A stretch of DNA of 64,000 nucleotides from Faecalicoccus acidiformans (lineage in GTDB: Bacteria > Bacillota_I > Bacilli_A > Erysipelotrichales > Erysipelotrichaceae): positions 1-64,000 of the forward strand of contig NZ_JACHHD010000001.1 in assembly GCF_014202635.1 (NCBI RefSeq). Reading direction: 5' to 3'. The number at the start of each line of letters is the position of its first letter. The stretch's first letter is position 1. Below, piece after piece: positions 9,492-18,400 of this stretch. Under the pieces are notes generated by a model. That model saw nothing but the letters and a program-made list of their open reading frames with translations. It did no database searches and was not told the DNA's origin. A program made the translations under genes and the position numbers.

Positions 9492-10256
9492 TTATCTCCC
9501 ATTGTTTCTTTGTTCTATGAAGTTTATATAATCGTGGCGAAGCTTTCGAAATTGTTCTTCATTTTTTAGTTGGATATATTTTTGAGCTTGTTTATGAAGA
9601 CTGTCCTGAAGATACTGCAACGTGATTTCTTGTTTTTTTCTGTTCTGGTATTCTATATTTTTCTTAAATAGAAAAATCGCAGTGATTATAAACAAGCAAG
9701 AATAGATCAGTAAAGTCGAAATGCTCATCGTATAATAGAAAGATGTGGTGATGATACAAGTGAGAATTGCCATAGCCAATAAAATGGATTCCCAAGGCAT
9801 ATAGGCATCTTCTATTGTTCTGTTCGATTTAAAACGGTAAATGATGAATGTAAAGGAAACCATCATCAAGGTAAAATGAAGAATATAAAAACCTATCGCA
9901 TATTGATATGTGGAAATTGCCGGTGTTGGATTGATTCCTACTAATAATAAAAAGATCAGAGATATCATTTCGCAAAGAATCATACATCCTTCATAGAAAA
10001 ACACCGCTAAGATGCAGCGTTTTATGCTTTCTTCTTTAAATAACATTCGCAGCAATATAAAGGTCAAAACCATCGTAGTGGGCATCGTGATATAACTGTT
10101 ATTGATAAAAATTGCGATTGGTTCAAAGATCAAATTGAATGCCAATACGATCAAAATGCCATTTTTTAATCTGTTCTTTGCTCCTAAAAAGCCAGTAAAG
10201 AAATACGCAAATGCCAAGCTTTGAATTAGGAAGATTAAAAGACCTAGTAAAGACAT
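9492..10256 (-). CDS. Membrane sensor/His-box subunit of a split histidine kinase (second copy)
   Basis: Paralogue of the neighbouring sensor proteins. It has an AgrC-like multi-helix membrane part, then QFRKLRHDYINF with the acceptor His, and ends eight residues later without an ATPase domain. Only two bases separate it from the GHKL subunit gene upstream and three from the next sensor downstream, so all are one operon. The tail residues after the His box are encoded by the bases that form the ribosome site of the next gene, which helps explain the exact stop position. Signal unknown. Confidence 0.75.
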   Translation of the reverse strand: MSLLGLLIFLIQSLAFAYFFTGFLGAKNRLKNGILIVLAFNLIFEPIAIFINNSYITMPTTMVLTFILLRMLFKEESIKRCILAVFFYEGCMILCEMISLIFLLLVGINPTPAISTYQYAIGFYILHFTLMMVSFTFIIYRFKSNRTIEDAYMPWESILLAMAILTCIITTSFYYTMSISTLLIYSCLFIITAIFLFKKNIEYQNRKKQEITLQYLQDSLHKQAQKYIQLKNEEQFRKLRHDYINFIEQRNNGR

Positions 10257-10258
10257 AT

Positions 10259-11089
10259 CTATTCATTCTCCAGACGTAAAGTCGCCGTACAAGTAATCGC
10301 GTGTTCTTTTTCATTGATCTCAACAGTAAAACTGCCATGGTGTTTTTTACATTGTTGTTCAATGATCCCTAGACCTAAGCCATGTTCGCGGCGGTCTTTT
10401 TTTGTGCTTTTCTTAGGTAAGTCCGTCATTTCAGGAGATATTGGATTTTTTACTTGAATGATTAAGTAATTGGCTTGTGTGTGTATGGAAACATCGACAT
10501 ATGGTTTGGATATGTTGTGAGCAGTACATGCTTCCATCGCATTGTCAATCAAATTGTTTAAAACAGACAGAATCGCAAAATCCTCTAGAACGAGATCTTC
10601 TTTGACACTGGCTTTTACCAGATAGCGAATGTGATTTTTCTTCATTAAAAAGGATTTATGATATAAAATCGCATCTACGATCTTGTTGGGACAATAAGAA
10701 ATAAACAAATTGTCCATCTCCTCCTTAAATTGCGGATCAATCGTATCCGAAGAAGAATTCTTTAAGATTTCCAATTGTTTTGATAATTTTTCGATATCCT
10801 GATCTGCTTGCATCATAGCCAATAGATGTTCATCTTGGATCTTCTTTTGCTGGTAGAGCGTCTCTCGTTTAATCTCTTCTTCCGTTTGTTTTTTTAAATC
10901 CTGAAAGATCTTGATCAGCAGAAAAAAAGAAAAGCACTCTAAAGCAACAAGCATCAAGGTGATCATCGTTTTATAGGGCGTATCAGAATGAAAGCGTAAA
11001 AGAATCGTAATAGTAAAAATAATAAGGTTTACAAAAATAAAATAGACATTTAATGATCTTTGATGAAATAGTTTGATAATATAACTCAT
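10259..11089 (-). CDS. GHKL-type ATPase (catalytic) subunit of a split histidine kinase
   Basis: Two membrane helices (about residues 15-33 and 41-62), a long helical segment, then a GHKL ATP-binding domain. The N-box is VLNNLIDNAMEA, VKNPI is the G1 region, and REHGLGLGIIEQQCKKH is the G2 lid region. Where AgrC-like kinases carry an R-H-D acceptor motif, this protein reads MMQADQDIEKL, so the His is absent. It could phosphorylate the His boxes of the three neighbouring sensor proteins. It starts inside the end of the first sensor gene (ATGA overlap), so translation is coupled. Confidence 0.82.
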   Translation of the reverse strand: MSYIIKLFHQRSLNVYFIFVNLIIFTITILLRFHSDTPYKTMITLMLVALECFSFFLLIKIFQDLKKQTEEEIKRETLYQQKKIQDEHLLAMMQADQDIEKLSKQLEILKNSSSDTIDPQFKEEMDNLFISYCPNKIVDAILYHKSFLMKKNHIRYLVKASVKEDLVLEDFAILSVLNNLIDNAMEACTAHNISKPYVDVSIHTQANYLIIQVKNPISPEMTDLPKKSTKKDRREHGLGLGIIEQQCKKHHGSFTVEINEKEHAITCTATLRLENE

Positions 11090-11856
11090 AGCGAAGACTC
11101 CTTAGATTGTATAAAGTTTAGATAATCATGACGCAGTTTTGAATAGGTTTCTTTGTTCCAGGCTTTTGAAGAAAGCGCCATATCTGTATAAGAACTTTCC
11201 AGGGCTTGGATTGTTTTCTCCAGCTTTTCCTTTTTTTGTTGCTGGACCAAATAGGCAAATACCCCGAAGTTGAAGCCAAAAAAAAGAAGCAAGATACCCA
11301 GGCTGTAGAAAGTAAATAAAGTATCCGATTCTACAAAAATTGCCGACATCCAACAAAATATTTGTAAGACGAGGGCTAGACAAGATACGATAAACACGAT
11401 TTTATTTTTGAGTACATCCTTCTCATGAAAACAATAGAGAAGAGCTTTGTAGACGATAACTAGCAGCACACACTGCAATATTGAAAAAAATACAGGATAA
11501 GACTGTTGGTTTAAGAAAAAATCCGTGCCGTTTTGTGTCGAGAAAGAGAATAAAAACAGAATAAACAGAAATTCCATCAACAGGACTCCCAACTGGTAGA
11601 GCAAGACAGCGCCTAGTATTTTTGTTTTCTTTTCTTCTTTATAGACCAAACACAACATAGCAAAAACCAAAGCCATTAAAAGAACCACTTTAAAGGCATA
11701 ATGCGAAAATAAAGAGATCGCAATAGGATAGATAATGAGTAAATAAAAGAACCAAACGATCCAAAAAGCTTTTTTAGGATGCGTAGAAGTTAAATACTTT
11801 GAAAAGAACCACGCCCATGCAAGACTTTGGAATATATAGAAAAAATAATTGAACAT
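11086..11856 (-). CDS. Membrane sensor/His-box subunit of a split histidine kinase (first copy)
   Basis: First sensor after the response regulator gene (5 bp gap). It has multiple membrane helices (about residues 1-210), a helical linker, then YSKLRHDYLNF with the acceptor His and only eight more residues. The codons of the tail KESSL carry the AAGGAG ribosome site for the ATPase subunit, whose ATG overlaps this stop. It resembles the N-terminal half of an AgrC-like kinase. Together with the ATPase gene it would equal one full-length kinase split into two chains, but two more sensor copies follow. Confidence 0.78.
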   Translation of the reverse strand: MFNYFFYIFQSLAWAWFFSKYLTSTHPKKAFWIVWFFYLLIIYPIAISLFSHYAFKVVLLMALVFAMLCLVYKEEKKTKILGAVLLYQLGVLLMEFLFILFLFSFSTQNGTDFFLNQQSYPVFFSILQCVLLVIVYKALLYCFHEKDVLKNKIVFIVSCLALVLQIFCWMSAIFVESDTLFTFYSLGILLLFFGFNFGVFAYLVQQQKKEKLEKTIQALESSYTDMALSSKAWNKETYSKLRHDYLNFIQSKESSL

Positions 11857-11861
11857 AAAAC

Positions 11862-12569
11862 TTAGTAAAACTGATGAACCAGATAGTCTTGAAAAGCCTT
11901 CTGAATCTTTTTGGAGTATGTCCGGCTAATTGGAATCATGAATCCGGTATCGGTAATAAAATCGGTTCGGTTCAATTCTTTTACATGGTTAAAATTGATC
12001 AAAAAACTGCGATGGCACTGATGAAATTGAGAATTGATCTCAAGCCCTAGCTCATCGAAGTTTTCATTGACACGAATGGTTTCTTTGGACAAATAAATCA
12101 AGCTATAGCGCTTGATTCTTTCCACTGCGATAATGTCTTCTAAATGAATCAGCATTTGTCTGGTTCCTGAGTGAACACAAATCTGTTTATGCATGGACAC
12201 AACAATTGAGAAAGCCTTGTTCAAAGCTTTCTCAATGCGCATTTCTAATTCTGGTTTATAAATAAAATAACAGTGTTTTGTTTCATAAATATCCGTAACT
12301 TTTTCTAAATAGGCGCTGATAAAGATGACAACGGAATGATGAAATGATGTATGGAGTTTATTTGCCATCTCTATTCCGTCTTCCTGGTCCAACACGATAT
12401 CCATTAAAAAAATGGTAGGAATCGAAAGATCCAAGTCAGCTTCAAAGAGTTCTTTGGCCGATTCAAAAGAATAATACTGTATGTTTGTGTGAAGATTGAC
12501 ATTTTTAACGATTTTAATAATACGTTCCTTTTGTTTAGGATCATCTTCACAAAGAATGATCTGTAGCAT
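11862..12569 (-). CDS. LytTR-family response regulator (AgrA-like)
   Basis: The receiver domain (about residues 1-120) has acidic residues CEDD, the phospho-acceptor Asp in FLMDIVL, and Lys in FIYKP. A LytTR DNA-binding domain follows (about 135-235; EDIIAVERIKRYSLIYL, FHQCHRSFLINFNHV). It starts at ATG 12569 behind AAAGGAT. It is the first gene of the minus-strand operon encoding the split kinase. The likely target is the divergent promoter at 12647-12711, where LytTR-type direct repeats occur. No AgrB/AgrD-type peptide genes are seen nearby. Confidence 0.9.
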   Translation of the reverse strand: MLQIILCEDDPKQKERIIKIVKNVNLHTNIQYYSFESAKELFEADLDLSIPTIFLMDIVLDQEDGIEMANKLHTSFHHSVVIFISAYLEKVTDIYETKHCYFIYKPELEMRIEKALNKAFSIVVSMHKQICVHSGTRQMLIHLEDIIAVERIKRYSLIYLSKETIRVNENFDELGLEINSQFHQCHRSFLINFNHVKELNRTDFITDTGFMIPISRTYSKKIQKAFQDYLVHQFY

Positions 12570-12646
12570 TTGGGTTATCCTTTCTGCTTCTCTATTTTAT
12601 CATAGAATACGATTGTTGTATTTTGTGATTTTTGCCTCAATCTGCA

Positions 12647-12711
12647 TTTTGAGACAGTTCTTTTGCGTTTGGGGACAGCTAGCCCTATTCTTTTTTTGTT
12701 CTATGTATAAT
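12647..12711 (+). promoter_or_regulatory. LytTR-type direct repeats and promoter for the lipoprotein operon
   Basis: TTTTGAGACAG (12647-12657) and GTTTGGGGACAG (12667-12678) end 21 bp apart, the spacing of AgrA/ComE-type sites. A TATAAT box lies at 12706-12711 with no good -35, as is common for activator-dependent promoters. The site faces the lipoprotein genes and sits upstream of the divergent regulator gene. Confidence 0.6.
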
Positions 12712-12749
12712 GAAATCAATAAAGGAGAAAGAAAAGAAAGGGTGAATTT

Positions 12750-13490
12750 ATGAAGAAAACGATGATTCTTTTTTTGTCGGCTTTTTTGATGGCTGGCTGC
12801 GCTGCAGATTCTTCACAGACACTGGATAAAAAGGATGAAGACACGCAAATTGTGCAGACTGAATTAGAAAAGACACCAGAAGTTATTGTTCAAGATTCGA
12901 TAGAAAAACTAAAAGAAGCGGAAAGCTTTGATATGGACTTTGTTGAGGAAGATACACCCATGAATGAATTCTATAAGTATTCGAAAACTACGATTTCTGG
13001 TACATGGACCGATGTTCAAAACGAAGTGTTTGAGGGAAATTATGGTGATGTAAAAGTAGATAATGATGATCCGGATACGAAAAGAAATGAAATGGATATG
13101 GAAGGTCCAATCACAAAAAAGGCGGGAGAGGATGCTATTCTTCCAGCTGAGTACAATGACGGATATGAATTTTCAATTGGGTATATTGAAAAGTTTCCTA
13201 AAGATGTACCCAATCCCAATGAAGAGTATGTTGAGTATACTTCCCAGCAAGAAGAAACGGATAATGGGGTCCGGTATGTGTTCCATACGATAATGACGAT
13301 TGATCAAGGCAATGGTGCCGTTTATGACGAGACTAGAGACTATGAGTACGAATTAGACAATGAAGGAAATATCGTTTATTTCAAATCTACTTGGATTAGT
13401 CCTCTTTTCACAAATTCTGGTATCTTGACAGATCAAATTCGGACAGTCACAGAAGAATTCACATACAAAAATATTATTTATGCAGAATAG
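12750..13490 (+). CDS. Lipoprotein of unknown function
   Basis: The signal peptide ends in a lipobox (LMAGC, Cys about residue 16), so the protein would be acylated and tethered to the outer face of the membrane. The mature part is acidic, mostly beta-like in pattern, and matches no family I recognise. It is the first gene of a four-gene plus-strand run controlled by the LytTR-type site at 12647-12711. The next two genes also encode lipoproteins of similar organisation, which suggests three parts of one surface process or duplicated signal-binding proteins. Confidence 0.75.
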   Translation: MKKTMILFLSAFLMAGCAADSSQTLDKKDEDTQIVQTELEKTPEVIVQDSIEKLKEAESFDMDFVEEDTPMNEFYKYSKTTISGTWTDVQNEVFEGNYGDVKVDNDDPDTKRNEMDMEGPITKKAGEDAILPAEYNDGYEFSIGYIEKFPKDVPNPNEEYVEYTSQQEETDNGVRYVFHTIMTIDQGNGAVYDETRDYEYELDNEGNIVYFKSTWISPLFTNSGILTDQIRTVTEEFTYKNIIYAE

Positions 13491-13502
13491 GAGATTTAGA
13501 TT

Positions 13503-14522
13503 ATGAAGAATAAAATAATTGGTTTATTAATGGTTTTAGTTTTAGCAGGTTGTGCTACAAGCTCTAATACAGCTGTAGGAATTTCATCAGGAACATCTAT
13601 AGAAGATATTCAAACAAAATTTGAAGAAAGCACTTATTCTGCGCTTAGTGAATTAATTACAAATACCGTAGAAACCTATGAATATCAAGTTTGTGTAAAT
13701 ACTGAGTTATCGGGAACTTATATCTTGCCTTCGGCAGAATATAATAGCACTGGCGGTATTGGAGAGGTTGATCTTACGCCTAAAAACTGGGATGGAATGC
13801 AAGATACAAAAGATTGTTGGCTTGAAGATGGAACGGCATATTCGTATTCTGAAGATAGCTCTAGTTTGTATATGTCCGTTGATGATGGTTCTCTTTCTAA
13901 AGGATATCAAATGAATGGTCAAAAAGATTATAATGATCCAAATAAGATTACAGTTAGTTCTTTTTATAATACATATGAAGAGTATTTAGAGAATTCCGAG
14001 AATGATCCGGTCACAGATCCAGACGAGATGGAACAAAATGCTAAGAACACTGTAATAGGAAACGTTTCTTCAGAAGTGAATACTTATTTATATGTTAATG
14101 GAAATTATGAAGATCTTATTGATTTCAAAGTTACGGTTCAAGAAACTGAAAAAGGCCAAGATGCGATTGTATTAGAACCTAAAGATATGGATGAATTTAA
14201 CAAACTCTATATGGAAGATGATACTTTTGGAAGCCCGTTAGATGTTTATGGAGTTGAAGATTTAAAAATTGATTCTTTAACTTATGATCTGTATCAGATT
14301 ATTCTTGTTTTAGATGACAATAACTGTATAAATCAAGTGATTAAACATAGTAAACAAACTGCCGCTTATCAAGATAAAACAACATCTTCGGATGAAATGA
14401 TTACGAATACTTTTTCTAAAATGAAAAAAGATGAGATTAATACTGATTTAGTTAAGTCATTTTTTACAATGTATGAAAATGGTGAAATTGGAGAAGGCGA
14501 TACATTCCAAATCGATGAATAA
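13503..14522 (+). CDS. Lipoprotein of unknown function
   Basis: N-terminal signal with lipobox VLAGC (Cys about residue 17). The remaining 320 residues are acidic and extracellular in character, with many Asp, Glu, Tyr and Ser and no membrane segment. It starts 12 bp after the preceding lipoprotein gene, and its end overlaps the approach to the next. No catalytic motif is visible. Neighbours suggest a role at the cell surface alongside the large LRR protein at 15477-20033. Confidence 0.75.
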   Translation: MKNKIIGLLMVLVLAGCATSSNTAVGISSGTSIEDIQTKFEESTYSALSELITNTVETYEYQVCVNTELSGTYILPSAEYNSTGGIGEVDLTPKNWDGMQDTKDCWLEDGTAYSYSEDSSSLYMSVDDGSLSKGYQMNGQKDYNDPNKITVSSFYNTYEEYLENSENDPVTDPDEMEQNAKNTVIGNVSSEVNTYLYVNGNYEDLIDFKVTVQETEKGQDAIVLEPKDMDEFNKLYMEDDTFGSPLDVYGVEDLKIDSLTYDLYQIILVLDDNNCINQVIKHSKQTAAYQDKTTSSDEMITNTFSKMKKDEINTDLVKSFFTMYENGEIGEGDTFQIDE

Positions 14523-14535
14523 TAAGGTGTTAGAA

Positions 14536-15453
14536 ATGAAAAAGTTTATTCTATGTTGTTTATTAATCAGTTTAGGATTAAGCGCTTGTTCTTCTAGTGC
14601 ATCAGAAGATACTAGTGCAGGTAATACGAATAAAGAATCGACTGAAAGTATTACAATCGTTGATAAAAAAACCGAAGAAGATGAATTGATTGAAGAAATT
14701 CGGGAATTATCGTATCAAATCATGGATGAAGAGAAGATGACCTTTACGCATACCCAGGCCTTTAGTCGCCATATTTCTATACATTCTTCTACTGGTGGAA
14801 TGTTTGGTGATATGAGTTTAAAAACTGTGAAGGGGACAATTGACCCACAAGAAAAAACAGGACGTTTTGAAATCTATTCTTATCTTGATTTACGTGGGTT
14901 TGACACAGATTCTGGTGATACCGTTGATAAGTTTGATTCTTTAGATGCTTCACAAGGGACATTGGATACGATTTTTGTTTTAAATGGAGATAAGATTACT
15001 GTGGAAAATGGAACCTTTCATTGTGTTGGTTGTTTACCGGCTGAAGAAGATCCTGCAAATCCAGGAGTAGAGGTTTCGGAATTCACGTATGATCAAGCTC
15101 TACATGCATCAAATTTAAATACAGATTATTTTAATTATTCTGGAGTTTTGTCAAACTGGATTTTATATGGAACCTATGTAGAAAATGACAGCGTAAAAGT
15201 AGAGAAAAATGAAAATGAGGAGGGCGTTCAGTACATTGTTACCGCAACAGTAGAGGATGCTCAAGATTCCCCTACTGGAAGCAGCGCCTTCACTACAGGA
15301 GATCATACCTTTACAGAACATGTTACAAATACAATTCAGTTAGATAAAAAGGGACGTGTTATAAGTTGTAAGGTTCAATTTCCATATTCTTGTGATGATA
15401 CCGGAACAAGCATGCCAAACTTAAGTATATTCACAATTGAATATAGTGATTAA
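14536..15453 (+). CDS. Lipoprotein of unknown function
   Basis: Start set at ATG 14536 behind AAGGTG, because this gives a proper signal peptide with lipobox LSAC (Cys about residue 18). A longer in-frame reading from 14473 would bury the signal. The mature part is low in positive charge and has no recognised domain; a stretch with two Cys (FHCVGC) lies mid-protein. Third lipoprotein of the operon, directly upstream of the giant surface protein. Confidence 0.75.
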   Translation: MKKFILCCLLISLGLSACSSSASEDTSAGNTNKESTESITIVDKKTEEDELIEEIRELSYQIMDEEKMTFTHTQAFSRHISIHSSTGGMFGDMSLKTVKGTIDPQEKTGRFEIYSYLDLRGFDTDSGDTVDKFDSLDASQGTLDTIFVLNGDKITVENGTFHCVGCLPAEEDPANPGVEVSEFTYDQALHASNLNTDYFNYSGVLSNWILYGTYVENDSVKVEKNENEEGVQYIVTATVEDAQDSPTGSSAFTTGDHTFTEHVTNTIQLDKKGRVISCKVQFPYSCDDTGTSMPNLSIFTIEYSD

Positions 15454-15476
15454 TCTCCAAAAAATAGAGGTTCAAT

Positions 15477-18400
15477 ATGAAAAAAATTTTTGCATGTGCA
15501 TTGGTATTGATTCTTGCGCTCGCTCAAATCAATCCTGTGTTTTCTCTACAAATAGATTCAACACAGAGTGGCGAAACAAGTACAAATGTAGAAGATAATC
15601 CCAATCAAAATAAGGAGATAAACGAAGATTCATTGCAAAAAGAATCAACTGATCTCATCCAGAAAGACATAGAGTCTGAAGCAGATGCAGATGAACAAGA
15701 AAAAACGATTACAGAATATAGCCAGGATGATTTTGTGATAGAAGATGGTGTGTTAACGGCTTATAACGGTAATGATTCTCATGTTGTGATTCCTGAAGGA
15801 GTTACAAAAATCGATCGTGAAGTTTTTAAAAATAATGAAACTTTACAATCAGTCATTTTCCCAAATAGTTTGAAGGAAATTGGATACGAGGCATTTTCAA
15901 ATAGTGGTCTTCAAGGGAATCTGATTTTACCTAAGAATTTAGAAATAATTGATGGATCATTTAGAAATATTTCTTTAGAGTCAGTTGTTATTCCATCTTC
16001 TATACAAACGGCCTCAGGTGCCTTTTCAAATTCAACGATTGATAAAGTAATTATTGAATCCGGACTTATAGAAATACCAGCAGGTATGTTTATTTTTTCG
16101 AAAGTTATAGAAGTAGAACTACCTGAAACCATTACTAAAATAAATAGGGATGCTTTTTATTGTTGCGATACTTTAAAAGTGATTAATTTACCTTCAACTT
16201 TAAAAGAAATTGATAATCAAGCCTTTTTATCTTGTACTTCATTGACACAAGTAACTTTGCCCGAGGGATTGACTCATCTGGGAAGAGAAGCATTTGGTGA
16301 TTGTACAAGTATAAGAACAATAAATATTCCATCTACTTTAGTTCAAACAGGAGCTGATCCAGATTCAGATCTTTATTTTCAAGGCCCTTTCACAAACTGT
16401 AATTTTGAAAAAATAGTTTTCGGAGAAGGAATCAAAGAAATACCATCGACTCTCTTTAATTTAACGGGTATTAGAGAAATTACAATTCCTGATACTGTCA
16501 CAAAAATAGGTAAATCGGCTTTTAAACGCTGTTTTAACTTAGAATATATTTATATTCCTGAAAGTGTAACTACAATTGAAGATAATGTTTTTGAGCACAG
16601 TGATAATGTTACTATCTACTGTAAAGAGAATTCTGCTGCACATAAATATGCGGTGGAAAACAATATTCTTTATTCTTTTGAAGTTCATGAACATGAATAT
16701 GGAGATTGGGTTACTGTAAAAGAAGCTACTTGTATAAAAGACGGTTTGAAAAAACGTACTTGTTCTTGTGGAGTATTTGAAGAACAGGTGATTGATGCTT
16801 TAGGACATGACTTCTCTGAAGAATGGACTATTGATAAGGAACCAACTTGTACAGAAGAAGGTTGGCGTTCTCATCATTGTACTCGTTGTGATGAAACAAA
16901 GGATGGAGAAAAAATAGATAAGTTGGACCATTCCTATGGAGAATGGGTCATTGAAAAAGAGGCAACTTATTATAATGAAGGAAAACGATATCATATATGT
17001 GAACATTGTCAAAATAAAGAAGAAGAGATCATACCCATACTCAAACCGGACTTTGAGGCACATCCAGACTATTCGTTTGCTGAATTTGAAGTAGTCGATG
17101 CACAGAACTTGAATACAATTGAAGGAGCACTTATCAAGTTATCGAATGGGAAAGATACATTTCAGACTATGACCAACGATGAAGGAAAAGCGAAAGTTTT
17201 CGTTCCTCATGGTTCCTATGATATTGTCGTTTCCAAAGAAGGGTATATGGATCGCAGTTTTATATATACTTTAGAAACTGGAGAAGTGTCCGTACCTCAG
17301 ATTGGTATCAGTACAGGATCTGTCGTAACTGGGGAATTGACTGTTACCGAAATGACACGAGATGAGATTCTTGAGGCGGGAATCGATGTCAACGACCCGG
17401 ATAATGAACATGTGTTTAAATACGAAGTAACTCTGAAATTTAGTGACGGATTAGAAATCTATACGATCCCTTCGGTTATCTTTAAGAACAATAAGGGAGA
17501 GGGTATTAAATCCTATTTTGGGGATGAATCCAATACTGGAAATGTGTTTGTGATCGATGCTCCAGAAAAAATAACGATTACAAAAGTTTCTGAATATTTG
17601 TATATTGTAGTTCAGGGCCAAACCAAATGGCTGAAAGAAATGTTCCATGTACAGCTTGTCGTAGTTAATACATCTTTGACGGACAAATTAGTAGATTGTA
17701 CGGCCGAATTGCAGCTTCCAAGCGGACTTTCATTGGCAGATCTTTCAACTGGAGAACAATCCAATCAACAAATTATTGAATCGGTTGATCGCGGACAATC
17801 TGAATCATTAGACTGGTATATTCGCGGTGATCAAACTGGTGATTATGGAATTAGCGCTACTCTAAAAGGAGAATTTTCAAGTTTTCATGATCCCTTTGAA
17901 TATACATTCAAAACTCAAGATCCTTTGCATGTCTATGCGGGAACCGATATGCAACTGACGGTACATTGTTCGGATGCAGCTTATTATGGCGAACCATATA
18001 CAATGATCTTTGAATTGGAAAATGTTTCAGATCATACGATTTATGATGTTCGGCATCAGATCAAAAATGTCTCTCAATATCAGGTAAAAAAATACACCTG
18101 GGTTGAAGATGGAAAAGTGGTTGATGAAGAAGAGGCTTGGAATACTTTAGATTCTCAAGATCTCGGATTGGATGGAATTGTTTTAAAAGATGAGTTTAAA
18201 CCAGGTGAAAAATTAGCCGTTCTAGTGAAAACAGATGTTCTATGGAAATCACCTCTCCATCGATTTAAAGAATCCGCTTCCACTTTACAGACAATACTTA
18301 AATTAGGCGGATTGAGCGGAAATGCGATGAGCACTCTTTTCTCAGCTATTTCATTTGTTGATGTTCGGTATTATTTAACCGATACTTTGGTCTCCTATGC

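Noticed and set aside
10123-10362. Possible extra gene across the junction of two kinase genes.
   Set aside because: It lies out of frame over two convincing genes and has no ribosome site.
8730-11856. The split kinase genes as products of sequencing frameshifts of full-length kinases.
   Set aside because: All three sensors stop at the same place after the His box, genes have their own ribosome sites, and only one ATPase gene exists for three sensors.
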